From contig NZ_FWFR01000001.1 in NCBI RefSeq assembly GCF_900172325.1, positions 2,245,639 through 2,309,638 of the forward strand: a DNA stretch of 64,000 nucleotides. Direction: 5' to 3'. Source of the stretch: Oceanibacterium hippocampi. Lineage in GTDB: Bacteria > Pseudomonadota > Alphaproteobacteria > Sneathiellales > Sneathiellaceae. The position numbers and the translations under genes are program-made. Below, piece by piece: positions 10,201 through 19,322 of the stretch; positions within the stretch are counted from its first letter, which is position 1; the number at the start of each line of letters is the position of its first letter. The notes under the pieces are model-generated. The model was not told the DNA's origin, searched no databases, and worked only from the letters and a program-made list of their open reading frames with translations.

Positions 10201-10362
10201 GGCATCTTCGGCATCACCTACGTGGTGAACGGGACGGCCGACAACCCGGAGATCGAGGTCAACCCCCTGTCCGCGCTGGCGCCCGGCATCCTGCGGCGGA
10301 TGTTCTTCGAGCCTCGCGACGGCAAGATCGTCGAGCCGCCGACCCTGCAGCAGCGCAACTGA
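7201..10362 (+). CDS. YhdP/AsmA-like large envelope protein (DUF3971 family)
   Basis: A 1053-residue protein with one N-terminal membrane helix (about residues 8-30, MLGGVLAGIMIAAMLIG) followed by a long beta-rich region and an AsmA-like C-terminal segment (GTFTRDGQRLAIEGTIIPSY, LGAIPLIGDLLVGRQGEGIF). These match the YhdP/AsmA-like group, thought to form bridge-like lipid conduits between inner and outer membrane. The start is a GTG at 7201, with a purine-rich GAAGGTGGCAG upstream. It is divergent from glnE and ends 6 bp from convergent tyrS. Length and end motifs make the family call good; the exact function is inferred from relatives. Confidence 0.85.
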   Translation: MILSFAKFFLRMLGGVLAGIMIAAMLIGVRLALGPIEVDFLGPYLEEALTENGSPFQVALGQTSLGWEPGERALVVEAGDVAVRDDHGQPVLQVPKFSVSLAASGLMRGRIVPRSAALVGLDLNLLRDREGRIAVAVAGSGRRADFARGADDGADGDDATAFLRELVGIRGDGSLGPGLERLSILESRVTFTDQASESVISAPQADLRFLRAGDALRLGLDAEIEAGAGLVPFRADAAWVAGESHYDVTLAFGEIRPSVLPFADALPAVVAGIDVPVSGDLRFAIDLDGRVESIDFAAHSGAGTLYLETLYPDPVTIRNASITGRLSGGGTSLHVARAVLALDGPRIAFSGDVGFDGDRSPSIRMEATADRVTIDEVKRYWPPDVSRDGRDWVVGHLDAGAAHNVVLKLDLPAGAIDDPQSLAPDAVALDFDFDGIAARYFDPLPPIEQGRGHGRLDIDRLVLAVAGATAGGLEVGESEVVIRDFRREDQRAVIRVQVAGPVETMLAALDRPPLGLPSRIGLEAGIVTGRGAVTVNLDFPLIDELTDEMLGISATATLEGIDAKGVALGHDIADGAFTLDIGASRIGLSGRAAILGVPMDIVWEQPFVATGEVAAHYRLAGEVPTDRFAAFGLPLAPYAGGSVGLTTSIDDRVDGNVAVTVDLDLANTVLAVDQAGWGKPAGTPGKAAFSLLRTPDGALAVEGLAVEAGDLQAEGRFRVEDATLVMMQLPKLRFGGSDLAVDLIRKNDAYVIDAAGARLDLKPVFGPDEGGEAASPPAAEEPAGDGPRYLLAGRFARVGLAEDIDVTALDVVLHGQGEIIDYARVRGTLEGGAEVALGVVSRDGKRYLNIDSGDGGGVLKAIGVAENVVEGRLRLRAVKDDTAPEEPLTGRLEIKDFRVVKAPVLAQVLTVASLGGIADLVNGDGARFRIAEVPFSYGDGVITVNDARAVGSIGITAKGTFTRDGQRLAIEGTIIPSYTLNSVLGAIPLIGDLLVGRQGEGIFGITYVVNGTADNPEIEVNPLSALAPGILRRMFFEPRDGKIVEPPTLQQRN

Positions 10363-10368
10363 CGGCCG

Positions 10369-11622
10369 TCAGACCGGGCGGATCAGGACGTGCCGCTTCT
10401 TGCCGGCGGAGAGCTTGATCACGCCGTCGCCGGTGACGTCGTCGAGGCTGACCGCCTGCAGTTCGTCCTCGATCCGGCGGTCGTTGAGGCGCGCGCCGCC
10501 GCCCTTGATCAGGCGCCGGGCCTCGGAGTTCGAGGCGGCGAGGCCGGCCTCGACCATCAGCACGAAGGCCACCGCTCCGTCGCGAAGCTGGTCGGTCGGG
10601 ATCTCGATGGTCGGCAGGCCGGCCGCCAGCGCGCCCTGCTCGAAGGTCTGGGCCGCGGTTTCCGCCGCCGCCGCCGCCGCCTTGTCGCCGTGGCAGAGCC
10701 GGGTCGCCTCGGTGGCGAGGATCTTCTTGGCCTCGTTCAGCTCCTGGCCCTGCAGCGTTTCCAGCCTGGCAATCTCGTCGAGCGGCAGGGTGGTGAAGAG
10801 CTTCAGGAAGCGGCCCACGTCGGCGTCTTCGGTATTCCGCCAGTACTGCCAGTAGTCGTAGGGCGAGAGCCGCTCGGCATCGAGCCAGACGGCGCCGGAC
10901 GCGGTCTTGCCCATCTTGGCGCCCGACGCGCTCTGCAGGAGCGGCGTGGTCAGCCCGAAGATCTGCCGGCTCTCGACCCGGCGGGCCAGTTCGACGCCGT
11001 TGACGATATTGCCCCACTGGTCGGAACCGCCCATCTGCAGCCGGCAGTCGTAGCGGCGCAGCAGCTCCACGAAGTCGTAGGCCTGGAGGATCATGTAGTT
11101 GAATTCGAGGAAGGTGAGCGGCTGCTCGCGGTCGAGACGGAGCTTCACGCTGTCGAAGGAGAGCATGCGGTTGACGGAGAAATGGCGGCCGAAATCGCGC
11201 AGGAAGGGGATGTACTGAATGGCGCTCAGCCAGTCGTCGTTGTTGACCATGACGGCATCGGTCTTGCCGTCGCCGAACGTGACGAAGCGGTCGAACACCT
11301 TGCGGATACCCGCCATGTTGGTGGCGATCGTCGCGTCGTCGAGCAGCGGCCGGCTCTCGTCCTTGAACGAGGGGTCACCGATCTTCGTGGTGCCGCCGCC
11401 CATCAGGACGATCGGGCGGTGCCCGGTCTGCTGCAGGTGATGCAGCATCATGATCTGGATCAGGCTGCCGGCATGCAGGCTGGTGCTGGTGCAGTCGAAG
11501 CCGATATAAGCGGTGAGCGGACCCGCCATCAGCGCCTCGTCGAGCGCCTCCAGGTCGGTGCACTGGTGCAGGTAACCGCGTTCGGTGATCACGCGCAGGA
11601 ATTCGGAGCGAATCTTGGACAT
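10369..11622 (-). CDS. tyrS: Tyrosyl-tRNA synthetase
   Basis: A 417-residue class I aminoacyl-tRNA synthetase. The HIGH-like motif appears as SLHAGSL, and KMSKS as KMGKT ([13 protein letters not shown]). The tyrosine-binding region ([25 protein letters not shown]) is clear, and a C-terminal S4 RNA-binding domain follows ([20 protein letters not shown]). The ATG at 11622 (MSKIRSEFL) matches the normal alphaproteobacterial TyrS start; the upstream in-frame ATG at 11670 would add 16 residues. Divergent from anmK. Confidence 0.96.
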   Translation of the reverse strand: MSKIRSEFLRVITERGYLHQCTDLEALDEALMAGPLTAYIGFDCTSTSLHAGSLIQIMMLHHLQQTGHRPIVLMGGGTTKIGDPSFKDESRPLLDDATIATNMAGIRKVFDRFVTFGDGKTDAVMVNNDDWLSAIQYIPFLRDFGRHFSVNRMLSFDSVKLRLDREQPLTFLEFNYMILQAYDFVELLRRYDCRLQMGGSDQWGNIVNGVELARRVESRQIFGLTTPLLQSASGAKMGKTASGAVWLDAERLSPYDYWQYWRNTEDADVGRFLKLFTTLPLDEIARLETLQGQELNEAKKILATEATRLCHGDKAAAAAAETAAQTFEQGALAAGLPTIEIPTDQLRDGAVAFVLMVEAGLAASNSEARRLIKGGGARLNDRRIEDELQAVSLDDVTGDGVIKLSAGKKRHVLIRPV

Positions 11623-11638
11623 CGACAGGACTGCAGTC

Positions 11639-11668
11639 TTGACAGGGGAAATGAGCCGGTCGTGTAGC
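11639..11668 (+). promoter_or_regulatory. Probable sigma-70-type promoter of anmK
   Basis: TTGACA at 11639-11644 is a perfect -35 hexamer, followed after 18 bp by TGTAGC (11663-11668). The predicted start would be near 11675, about 25 bp before the anmK ATG. It overlaps the start region of the divergent tyrS. The -10 hexamer is weak, so this is tentative. Confidence 0.4.
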
Positions 11669-11699
11669 ACAAAGACCCTTCTCGCGGAAGGCTCGCACG

Positions 11700-12782
11700 A
11701 TGGCTGAGCGGGAGAGCCAGGTCCGGGTCGCCATGGGGTTGATGAGCGGGACCTCCATGGACGGCATCGATGCGGCGATCCTGGTCACCGACGGGGAGCG
11801 CATCGTCGAGCGCGGCCCGACCCTCGGCCGCCCTTATGACGACGACTTTCGCGACAGTCTGCGCGCGGTGCTCGGCGCCCGCGGCGATGTCGGCGACGCC
11901 GGCCGGCTGCTCACCCTCCGCCATGCCGAGGTGGTGGACGAATTGCGTCAGGTCGCGGCGGGCCGCTTCCCCGACATCGACGTCGTCGGCTTTCACGGTC
12001 ATACGGTGCTGCATCGCCCGGACGAGCGGCGGACCCTGCAGATCGGCGATCCCGACCTGCTCGCGCGCCTGACCGGGATCGACGTGGTCGGCGACTTTCG
12101 CCTCGCCGACGTCGCCGCCGGCGGCCAGGGCGCGCCCTTCGCGCCGCTCTATCACGCGGCGCTGGCCCGGGAGCTGCCGCACCCGCTCGCGGTGCTCAAT
12201 CTGGGCGGTGTCGGCAATGTCACCTGGATCGGCCGGGACGGGGCGATGCTCGCCTTCGACACGGGGCCGGGCAACGCGCTCATCGACGACTGGGTCGCCG
12301 CCCATGGCGCCGGCCGCATGGACGCCGACGGCAAGCTCGCCGCGGCCGGCCGGATCGACCGGACGATCGTCGACGGCTATCTCGACAAGCCCTATTTCGA
12401 GGCGCCGCCGCCGAAAAGCCTCGATCGCGACGATTTCGACATCGCCGCCTGCCGGGGCCTGGGGCTGGCCGATGGCGCGGCGACGCTCGCCGCCGTCACG
12501 GCAACGACGGTGGCGCGCGCTCTCGAGCATTTCCCGGCTCCGCCGACACGCTGGCTGGTGAGCGGCGGTGGGCGGAAAAATCCCTTCATTCTCAAAATGC
12601 TGCGGGAAAAACTTCGGGTTCCGGTCGATCCTGTCGAGGCGGTCGGCTGGGCCGGTGACGATGTCGAGGCCGAGGCCTTCGCCTTCCTTGCCGTGCGCTC
12701 GCTTCGCGGCCTGCCGCTCAGCCTGCCCGGCACCACCGGGGTGCCGGAGCCGATGCCGGGCGGCAGGCTCTATCGCGCCTAG
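11700..12782 (+). CDS. anmK: Anhydro-N-acetylmuramic acid kinase
   Basis: A 360-residue sugar kinase of the ASKHA fold. The N-terminal phosphate-binding loop [15 protein letters not shown], the central [12 protein letters not shown] and VSGGGRKNP are diagnostic for AnmK, which phosphorylates 1,6-anhydroMurNAc during cell-wall recycling. The divergent arrangement with tyrS is common in proteobacteria and supports the call. It ends with a TAG that overlaps the stop of the convergent hydrolase gene. Confidence 0.95.
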   Translation: MAERESQVRVAMGLMSGTSMDGIDAAILVTDGERIVERGPTLGRPYDDDFRDSLRAVLGARGDVGDAGRLLTLRHAEVVDELRQVAAGRFPDIDVVGFHGHTVLHRPDERRTLQIGDPDLLARLTGIDVVGDFRLADVAAGGQGAPFAPLYHAALARELPHPLAVLNLGGVGNVTWIGRDGAMLAFDTGPGNALIDDWVAAHGAGRMDADGKLAAAGRIDRTIVDGYLDKPYFEAPPPKSLDRDDFDIAACRGLGLADGAATLAAVTATTVARALEHFPAPPTRWLVSGGGRKNPFILKMLREKLRVPVDPVEAVGWAGDDVEAEAFAFLAVRSLRGLPLSLPGTTGVPEPMPGGRLYRA

Positions 12783-13441
12783 GCTTCGACCGGCGGCTCG
12801 GCGCGGGCGTTGCGGCGATCGAGATAGCCGATGACCGTGCGCACCAGTTCGTCCTGCTGCTTCTCGAAGAAGTGATTGGCCCCCTCGATGCGCTGGTAGG
12901 TGATCTCGATCCCCTTCTGGGTCTTCAGCCGCTCGGCGAGCTTCACCGCGTCGGCTTCCGGCACATGCTGGTCCTTGTTGCCCTGGATGATGATGCCGGA
13001 GGACGGGCAGGGGGCGAGGAACGAGAAATCGTACATGTTGGCGGGCGGCGCGATCGAGATGAAGCCCTCGATCTCCGGCCGGCGCATCAGCAGCTGCATG
13101 CCGATCCAGGCGCCGAAGGAGAAGCCGCCGACCCAGCAGCTCGGCGCGTTGGGGTTGTGCATCTGCATCCAGTCGAGCGCGGCGGCGGCATCGGAAAGCT
13201 CGCCGACACCGTTGTCGAACTCGCCCTGGCTGCGCCCGACGCCGCGGAAATTGAAGCGGAGTACGGAATAGCCGCGCGCCTTGAAGATGCTGAAGACGTT
13301 GTAGACGATCTTGTTGTTCATGGTGCCGCCATATTGCGGATGCGGGTGCAGCACCAGGGCGATCGGGGCATTCGGGACGCTCGAATGAAAGTAGCGTCCT
13401 TCGAGCCGTCCGTCGGGGCCGTTGAAGATTACGTCGGGCAT
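12779..13441 (-). CDS. Alpha/beta hydrolase (dienelactone-hydrolase-like)
   Basis: A 220-residue alpha/beta-fold hydrolase. Seen in sequence: the oxyanion region [13 protein letters not shown], the nucleophile elbow GFSFG ([13 protein letters not shown]), a late Asp ([11 protein letters not shown]) and the catalytic His (EGANHFF). The LHPHPxxGGTMNNKVV signature matches a conserved bacterial family of cytoplasmic esterase-like proteins of unknown substrate. The ATG at 13441 (MPDVIF) is preferred over the upstream in-frame start at 13489 because homologous proteins begin there. Convergent with anmK; the stop codons share a CTAG. Confidence 0.85.
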   Translation of the reverse strand: MPDVIFNGPDGRLEGRYFHSSVPNAPIALVLHPHPQYGGTMNNKIVYNVFSIFKARGYSVLRFNFRGVGRSQGEFDNGVGELSDAAAALDWMQMHNPNAPSCWVGGFSFGAWIGMQLLMRRPEIEGFISIAPPANMYDFSFLAPCPSSGIIIQGNKDQHVPEADAVKLAERLKTQKGIEITYQRIEGANHFFEKQQDELVRTVIGYLDRRNARAEPPVEA

Positions 13442-13551
13442 GGGGAACTCGTCTTCCACTTGGTTGGCGGCATGGACCGCGGCCGGCAATTGAAGCCTCT
13501 GGGCGCAAGGCTCCCGTGTCGTATCAGGTCAGGCGTCCGGGCGCCCGCCGC

Positions 13552-13579
13552 TTGACTGTATTTCGCTTCCCTCTATATG
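13552..13579 (+). promoter_or_regulatory. Probable sigma-70-type promoter of cysE
   Basis: TTGACT (13552-13557), a 16-bp spacer and TATATG (13574-13579) form a good housekeeping promoter in an otherwise GC-rich region. The predicted transcript would start near 13586, leaving a leader of about 70 nt before the cysE ATG. Confidence 0.5.
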
Positions 13580-13656
13580 AAACTTCTCGGGGCGCAAAAC
13601 AGGACCCAATCTCGCGGTGCCGCAGAGGGCCGGGAGAATACAGAAATGGTGCGCGA

Positions 13657-14409
13657 ATGTTCAAGCATATCCGCGACGATCTCGACGCCGTCATGGAACG
13701 CGACCCCGCAGCGCGATCACGCTTCGAGGTCGCCTGCCTCTATCCCGGCTTCCACGCGATCGCCTTTCATCGCCTCGCCAACGGGCTCTGGCGCCGGAAT
13801 CTCCGCTTTCTCGGACGGCTGGTTTCGCAGATTGCCCGCTTCGTGACGGGTATCGAGATCCATCCGGGCGCGACCATCGGCCGTCGTTTCTTCATCGATC
13901 ACGGCAACGGCGTGGTGATCGGCGAGACCGCCGAGATCGGCGACGGCGTCACGCTGTACCAGAACGTCACCCTCGGCGGTGTCGCGCCCTCGGTCGATTC
14001 AGCCAGCCAGATCAACGTCAAACGCCACCCGACGCTCAGGGACAACGTGATCGTCGGTTCCGGCGCCCAGGTGCTCGGACCGATCACCGTCAATCGCTGC
14101 GCCCGGATCGGTGCCAACGCTGTCGTCGTGAAGGACGTCGCGGAAGGCGTCACGATGGTCGGCGTCGCCGCCCGCGAGGCCGGCCGCAAGCTCAGCGAGA
14201 CCGAGCGCGAGCGGTTCGCCGCATACGGCATCGGGGCGAATGATCTGTCCGACCCGGTGACCCGCATGATCGATGCGCTGATGGACAAGGTGCAGAGCCT
14301 GTCGATGCGTGTCGAGGAGCTGGAGCGGGAGCACGAAGACCCGGAAGTCGGCGATTCGGCCGAGAACGGCGCGGGCGAAAGCGAATCGCGGACCCGTATC
14401 CCGTTCTGA
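13657..14409 (+). CDS. cysE: Serine O-acetyltransferase
   Basis: A 250-residue enzyme that makes O-acetylserine from serine and acetyl-CoA, the first step of cysteine synthesis. The left-handed beta-helix hexapeptide repeats are visible ([38 protein letters not shown]), including the catalytic DHG. A C-terminal acidic, coiled-coil-like tail follows. The ATG at 13657 (MFKHIRDD) matches family starts, and the probable promoter lies just upstream, so the longer open frame from 13516 is not used. It lies 52 bp before a cysteine desulfurase, so substrate supply and cysteine use are linked. Confidence 0.94.
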   Translation: MFKHIRDDLDAVMERDPAARSRFEVACLYPGFHAIAFHRLANGLWRRNLRFLGRLVSQIARFVTGIEIHPGATIGRRFFIDHGNGVVIGETAEIGDGVTLYQNVTLGGVAPSVDSASQINVKRHPTLRDNVIVGSGAQVLGPITVNRCARIGANAVVVKDVAEGVTMVGVAAREAGRKLSETERERFAAYGIGANDLSDPVTRMIDALMDKVQSLSMRVEELEREHEDPEVGDSAENGAGESESRTRIPF

Positions 14410-14461
14410 TCCGACCGGCGCCGCCGGCAGCCCTTTCCGAAACCCGAGCGACGACCCTCTC

Positions 14462-15598
14462 ATGAGTTCGACCAGGCGGGTTTATCTCGATTACAACGCC
14501 ACCGCGCCGATCCGGCCGGAAGCGGCGGCCGCCGTCGCCGAGGCACTCGGAGCTGTCGGCAACCCCTCTTCGGTCCATGGCGAGGGGCGGGCGGCGCGCG
14601 CCAGGCTGGAAGCGGCCCGCCGCGCGATCGCCGCCTCGGTCGGCGCCGAGGCCCGCCATCTTCTGTTCACCTCGGGCGGCACCGAGGCCGATCACCTGGC
14701 CCTTGCCGGACCGGCGCGGGAACGCCTGCTGGTTTCGGCGATCGAACATGACGCGGTGCTCGCGCCGGCGACGCGCCTCGATCCCGACGTCGAACGGATT
14801 CCCGTGACGGCGGACGGGGTGATCGATCTCGCCGCGCTCGAACGGTCCCTCGATGCCGCGGACGGGGTCCGGGTGCTGGTCTCGGTGATGCTCGCCAACA
14901 ACGAGACCGGGGTCATCCAGCCGGTCGCCGAGGTCGCCAGGCTGGCGAAGGCGCGCGGCGCGCTCGTCCATTGCGACGCGGTGCAGGCCTTCGGCAAGAT
15001 CGCGATCGATATCGGCGCGCTCGGCGTCGACCTGCTGTCGCTCTCGGCGCACAAGATCGGCGGCCCGCAGGGCGTCGGCGCGCTCGTGCTCGGCGGCGAT
15101 CTCGATCTCGCGCCGCTGCAGGTCGGCGGCGGCCAGGAGTTTCGCCGCCGCGCGGGAACGGAAAACCTGCCCGGGATTGCCGGTTTCGCCGCCGCGGCCG
15201 GGGCCGCCCAGGGCGATCTCGACCGCATGGCCCGGATCGCCGGGATCCGCGACGATCTGGAGGCCCGCCTGCGGCGTCTCGACCCGGCGCTGCCGATCTT
15301 CGGCGAAACGGCCGAACGCCTGCCCAATACCACCGCCTTCGCGCTCGCCGGCATGCCGTCGGCGACCCAGATCATGGCCCTCGACCTCGACGGCATCGCG
15401 GTCAGCGCGGGCGCCGCCTGTTCGTCCGGCAAGGTGCAGTCGAGCCATGTCCTGGAGGCGATGGGGGTCGATCCGGAACTCGCCGCGTCGGCGATCCGGG
15501 TTTCCTTCGGCTGGGCGAGCGAGCCCGGCGATGCCGCCCGGCTGGCCGAGGCCTGGGGCGCGCTCCGCGAGCGGACGGGCCGCCGGGGCGCGGCATGA
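14462..15598 (+). CDS. Cysteine desulfurase (NifS/IscS family)
   Basis: A 378-residue PLP enzyme that moves sulfur from cysteine to a persulfide for Fe-S cluster or thio-cofactor synthesis. The N-terminal YLDYNATAPIRPEA, the PLP-binding Lys in LSAHKIGGPQGVGAL and the active-site Cys loop GAACSSGKVQSSHVLEAMG are all present. The short group-I type loop suggests an IscS/NifS rather than a SufS enzyme. It is followed by a 2Fe-2S ferredoxin gene and a tenA homolog, which suggests a link to Fe-S or thiazole/thiamine metabolism. Confidence 0.93.
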   Translation: MSSTRRVYLDYNATAPIRPEAAAAVAEALGAVGNPSSVHGEGRAARARLEAARRAIAASVGAEARHLLFTSGGTEADHLALAGPARERLLVSAIEHDAVLAPATRLDPDVERIPVTADGVIDLAALERSLDAADGVRVLVSVMLANNETGVIQPVAEVARLAKARGALVHCDAVQAFGKIAIDIGALGVDLLSLSAHKIGGPQGVGALVLGGDLDLAPLQVGGGQEFRRRAGTENLPGIAGFAAAAGAAQGDLDRMARIAGIRDDLEARLRRLDPALPIFGETAERLPNTTAFALAGMPSATQIMALDLDGIAVSAGAACSSGKVQSSHVLEAMGVDPELAASAIRVSFGWASEPGDAARLAEAWGALRERTGRRGAA

Positions 15599-15696
15599 GC
15601 GCGGCGCCCCCGTTGATCGGCGGCACTGGACAGGGGGCGTTCCGGACGATAGGAAAGCCCGTTTCCGATCCCTTCATTACCGGATAGCAGCGCGTC

Positions 15697-16026
15697 ATGC
15701 CCAAGGTCACCTTCGTCACCCCGCAAGGCAAGCATATCGAGGTCGTGGCCCAGCTCGGCGAGACCCTGCTGGAGCTCGCGCATCGCAGCAATATTGATAT
15801 CGAGGGCGCCTGCGAGGGCTGCCTCGCCTGTTCGACCTGCCATGTCATCGTCGCCGCAGACGATTACGACCGCCTGCCCGAGCCGTCCGAGGACGAGGAG
15901 GACATGCTGGATCTCGCCTTCGGGCTGACCCCGACCTCGCGGCTCGGCTGCCAGATCGTGGTGACCGAGGAGATCGACGGCCTCGTCGTGAACCTGCCGA
16001 CCGAAGTCCACAACATGATGGCCTGA
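15697..16026 (+). CDS. fdx: Adrenodoxin-type [2Fe-2S] ferredoxin
   Basis: A 109-residue ferredoxin of the ISC/adrenodoxin type. Cluster ligands are Cys39, Cys45 and Cys48 (EGACEGCLACSTCHV) and a fourth Cys in RLGCQIVV; an extra Cys42 lies inside the loop. The protein starts MPKVTFVTPQG, as in the alphaproteobacterial FdxB-like ferredoxins. It probably supplies electrons for Fe-S cluster assembly with the upstream desulfurase. The 98 bp before it hold no other gene. Confidence 0.93.
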   Translation: MPKVTFVTPQGKHIEVVAQLGETLLELAHRSNIDIEGACEGCLACSTCHVIVAADDYDRLPEPSEDEEDMLDLAFGLTPTSRLGCQIVVTEEIDGLVVNLPTEVHNMMA

Positions 16027-16032
16027 GCGGCC

Positions 16033-16716
16033 ATGGCCGGTCCTTCGACGCATGGCCTGTTCGCCCGTCTGAAAGCGGCCGCGGCAGACGACTGGCGGGC
16101 CTATGTCGAGCATGATTTCGTGCGCGCGCTCGCCGACGGCACGCTCGCCGAGGCCTCCTTCCGCCATTATCTGGAGCAGGATTACCTGTTCCTCATCCAG
16201 TTCGCCCGGGCCTATTCGCTGGCCGCCTACAAGGCCGATGACCTGGCCGGCATGCGGGCCGCCACGGCGATCGCCGACGGCCTGCTGAATGTCGAGATGC
16301 GCCTCCATGTGGACTATTGCGCGGGCTGGGGTGTATCGGCCGCCGCGCTGGAGGCATTGCCGGAGGCAACGGCGACCATCGCCTATACCCGCTATGTCCT
16401 CGACAGGGGGCAGTCGGGCGACCTGCTCGACCTGATGGCGGCACTGGCGCCCTGCGTCGTCGGCTATGGCGAGATCGGCGCCCGGCTGGCCGCCGACCCG
16501 GCGACGAAGCGTGACGGCAATCCCTACCTGCCCTGGATCGAGATGTATTCCGGCGCCGACTATGGCCCGGTCGCCGAGGCGGCGGTCGCCGAGCTCAACC
16601 GGCTCGGCGAACAGCGCGCCACCGGGCCCCGGATGCCGGCGCTGGTCAGGACCTTCCGCACCGCGACCCGGCTGGAAGCGGGCTTCTGGCAGATGGGCCT
16701 CGACCGCGCGATGTGA
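16033..16716 (+). CDS. tenA: TenA family protein (thiaminase II / aminopyrimidine aminohydrolase-like)
   Basis: A 227-residue all-helical protein. The pattern FRHYLEQDYLFLIQFARAYSLAAYKA and the catalytic-type Cys in ALAPCVVGYGEIG match TenA. The final segment (RTATRLEAGFWQMGLD) has the conserved E/FW pair. TenA enzymes salvage thiamine by hydrolysing base-degraded aminopyrimidine. The gene begins 7 bp after the ferredoxin gene and probably shares its transcript. Confidence 0.9.
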   Translation: MAGPSTHGLFARLKAAAADDWRAYVEHDFVRALADGTLAEASFRHYLEQDYLFLIQFARAYSLAAYKADDLAGMRAATAIADGLLNVEMRLHVDYCAGWGVSAAALEALPEATATIAYTRYVLDRGQSGDLLDLMAALAPCVVGYGEIGARLAADPATKRDGNPYLPWIEMYSGADYGPVAEAAVAELNRLGEQRATGPRMPALVRTFRTATRLEAGFWQMGLDRAM

Positions 16717-16737
16717 GGCGGGTGCCGGGCGCGGGCG

Positions 16738-17820
16738 TTATTGGGCGCCCAGTCTCTTCTCGATTGCCGGCACGACATGTTCCTCGATCAGTTTCACCGG
16801 CAGGCGCCAGCCGTCGGGATCGTTGTAGTTTCCGGCGAACACGACGATCGTCAGGTCGATTGCCGGCTGCACGGTCAGGCGTTGCCCGCCGTTGCCGAAG
16901 CCGGCCGCCCAGGCTGGCGGCTGACCCCACGGCGCGAGCCAGAACAGGTAACCGTATCGGAGGCCGTCGCCGAGCGTGGCGCGCGGCGTGAATGTACGCT
17001 CCAGCCAGTCGGCGGGCACGACCTGGCGACCGTCGAATCGACCGTTCCCGTTGAGCATGCGGCCGATCCGGGCGAGATCGCCGATCCGGAGCCTGAGCCC
17101 CGAGGCGGCGGACGGCACGCCATCCGCGCCCTTGACCCACTCGAACGCGGTGATGCCGAGCGGCCGGAAGAGTTTCTCGCGGGCATATGCGTCGAGCGCC
17201 ATGCCGGTTCCATCGGCGATCAGCCTGCCGATGATGGCGACGGCGCCGCCATTGTAGCGCCAGGCGGCTCCCGGGGCATCGACCATCGGCCGGTCCAGCA
17301 CGAAGCGATAGCGATCGGCGGCCCGTTCCATGGCGATCTCGCTGTTCCGCGGATCGCTGTAGGGCAGATCCTCGTTCCACGCGGTGCCCATCGTCATCGA
17401 GAGCGCATGCCGGATCAGGATATCCCGGCGTCCGGGCTGGTCGGCGAGGTCGGTGTATTCGGGAAACTGCGCGATCAACGGCTGGTCGACTTCCGGCACC
17501 TTGCCCTCTGCGAGCGCGATGCCATAGAGCAGGCCGACGATCGGCTTTGTCACAGAGCGCAGATCGTGCAGGGAGTCCGGGTCGAGCGTTCGGTTGCCGA
17601 GTGGCTCGCCCCAGCGCTCGTCGGCGCCCTCGAAAAAGGCCTCGGCAAGGGTCTCGCCGCGATGGATGACGACGATGCCATGCAGCCCGGCAAGCTCGCC
17701 GGCGGCGAAGGCCGCGTTCAACCCGCCGTTCAGCACCGGTTCCTCACCGTGTACCGTGTCCGTGCCGAGGGCGAACGGCAGGAGTGCCGTTGCGACCGGG
17801 ATCCTGAAAGCTCCGGACAT
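16738..17820 (-). CDS. Serine hydrolase, class C beta-lactamase fold
   Basis: A 360-residue protein with the penicillin-binding/class C fold. The SxxK motif is SVTK at residues 89-92, the second motif is YNG (AWRYNGGAV) and a late segment WAAGFGNGGQRLTV holds the third. Family members are D-aminopeptidases, esterases or beta-lactamase-like enzymes, so the substrate is open. The N-terminus has a hydrophobic stretch that may act as a secretion signal. It is transcribed toward tenA (convergent). Confidence 0.85.
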   Translation of the reverse strand: MSGAFRIPVATALLPFALGTDTVHGEEPVLNGGLNAAFAAGELAGLHGIVVIHRGETLAEAFFEGADERWGEPLGNRTLDPDSLHDLRSVTKPIVGLLYGIALAEGKVPEVDQPLIAQFPEYTDLADQPGRRDILIRHALSMTMGTAWNEDLPYSDPRNSEIAMERAADRYRFVLDRPMVDAPGAAWRYNGGAVAIIGRLIADGTGMALDAYAREKLFRPLGITAFEWVKGADGVPSAASGLRLRIGDLARIGRMLNGNGRFDGRQVVPADWLERTFTPRATLGDGLRYGYLFWLAPWGQPPAWAAGFGNGGQRLTVQPAIDLTIVVFAGNYNDPDGWRLPVKLIEEHVVPAIEKRLGAQ

Positions 17821-17875
17821 GGTGAGCGCCCTTTCGAGAGGCCGGTGAATTCGCGGCGCGGTCCGCGCGCCGGCG

Positions 17876-18634
17876 CTACAGCATCACCGTGCCGCCGTCG
17901 ACGGCGATGGTCTGGCCGGTGACGAAGGCGGAACCGGGCCCGGCGAGATAGAGCACGGTACCGACCAGGTCCTCGGTCGTCAGGTTCTTCTGCAATGTCT
18001 GGTTGCCGGCGATGGCGCCGAGCGCCTTCTCGTACTTGTCGCCGAAGAATTCCCGCGTGCCCTCGGTCAGCACGGCCGAGGGGGCGATCGCGTTGACGCG
18101 GATGTTGTCGCGGCCGAGTTCCCGGGCAAGGCCCCGGGTAAGGCCGATCACCGCGCCCTTCGACGTCGTGTAATGCAGCGCATAGGCGAGCCCGTATGTC
18201 GCCGCCAGCGAGGCGATGTTGATGATCGAGCCGCCGCCCTTCTCGCGCATCAGCGGCACCGTCGCCTTGCAGGCGTTCCAGATGCCGGTGACGTTGACCG
18301 CCATGCAGCGGTTCCAGTCGTCCTCGGATATGGCGTCGAAGCGGCCGCCCTTGAGCCCGCCATAGAGCGCGGCATTGTTGACGAGGATGTCGGCGCCGCC
18401 GAACCGCTCCCGGACCGCCGCCGCCATGGCCGCGGTCGAGGCGGCGTCGGCGACGTTGCAATGGAGCGCCAGGCATTCGCCGCCGGCCTCGGCGACCAGG
18501 GCGGCGGTGTCCGCGCAATCGGCGACGTCGGTCGCCACCACGTTCGCGCCGGCGCCGGCGAAGGCGACGGCATAGGCCTGCCCGAGGCCGCGCGCGGCCC
18601 CCGTGACGATGGCGGTCTTGTCCTTGAGACTCAT
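17876..18634 (-). CDS. SDR family NAD(P)-dependent oxidoreductase
   Basis: A 252-residue classical short-chain dehydrogenase/reductase. The cofactor loop is TGAARGLG (11-18), NNAA follows, and the catalytic triad is Ser142, Tyr155 and Lys159 (YTTSK). An Asp at the end of the second strand (ATDVAD) suggests preference for NAD(H). A GGGGGAGCC ribosome site precedes the ATG. The substrate is unknown. The gene is separated from the serine hydrolase by 55 bp and may share its transcript. Confidence 0.9.
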   Translation of the reverse strand: MSLKDKTAIVTGAARGLGQAYAVAFAGAGANVVATDVADCADTAALVAEAGGECLALHCNVADAASTAAMAAAVRERFGGADILVNNAALYGGLKGGRFDAISEDDWNRCMAVNVTGIWNACKATVPLMREKGGGSIINIASLAATYGLAYALHYTTSKGAVIGLTRGLARELGRDNIRVNAIAPSAVLTEGTREFFGDKYEKALGAIAGNQTLQKNLTTEDLVGTVLYLAGPGSAFVTGQTIAVDGGTVML

Positions 18635-18710
18635 GGCGGCTCCCCCGAACTCCTGTCTGGTTGTCCGGGGAGTCTAGAGCAGCTTCCGGGCGATTGGAAT
18701 CGCCCGGCGG

Positions 18711-19259
18711 TCAGGCCGAGGTCGCGGCCCGGACCTTCGCTTCCGCCTCCATCGCCGTGCGGATCATCTCCTCTGCCTCGCCGGATTCGCCCCAGCGCAG
18801 GATCTTGACCCACTTGTCCTTCTCGAGATCCTTGTAGTGCTCGAAGAAGTGCGAGATCTGCTGCAGCAGGATCTCCGGCAGGTCCCGGTAGCTCCCGACG
18901 TTGGTGTAGTAGGGGTGGAGCTTGTCCACCGGCACCGTCATCAGCTTCTCGTCGCGGCCGGCCTCGTCCTCCATGATCAGCACGCCGATCGGCCGGGCCC
19001 GGATGATGCAGCCCGGCACCACCGGCGTCGAGCCGGCGACCAGCACGTCGACCGGATCGCCGTCATCGGCGAGCGTGTGCGGAATGAAGCCGTAGTTGCA
19101 CGGATAGAACATCGCCGTATGCAGGAAACGGTCGACGAACATGGCACCGGAGGCCTTGTCGACCTCGTATTTGACCGGCATGCCGCCGAGCGGGATCTCG
19201 ATGACGACATTGACGTCCCACGGCGGGTTCATGCCGACCGGGATGGCGTCGAGGTTCAT
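18711..19259 (-). CDS. ppa: Inorganic pyrophosphatase
   Basis: A 182-residue family I soluble pyrophosphatase. The metal-binding signature is DDGDPVDVLV, and YPCNYGFIPHTLADDGDP and KWVKILRWG are also typical. The enzyme hydrolyses PPi to drive biosynthesis. The ATG at 19259 (MNLDAIPVG) matches the alphaproteobacterial start; an upstream frame to 19319 is not supported. Confidence 0.95.
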   Translation of the reverse strand: MNLDAIPVGMNPPWDVNVVIEIPLGGMPVKYEVDKASGAMFVDRFLHTAMFYPCNYGFIPHTLADDGDPVDVLVAGSTPVVPGCIIRARPIGVLIMEDEAGRDEKLMTVPVDKLHPYYTNVGSYRDLPEILLQQISHFFEHYKDLEKDKWVKILRWGESGEAEEMIRTAMEAEAKVRAATSA

Positions 19260-19322
19260 GGTATTGCCTCGGTTACGGGGGTATCTGGAAGTGCCGGCAC
19301 TATGACCGCCGACGCCCAAATA

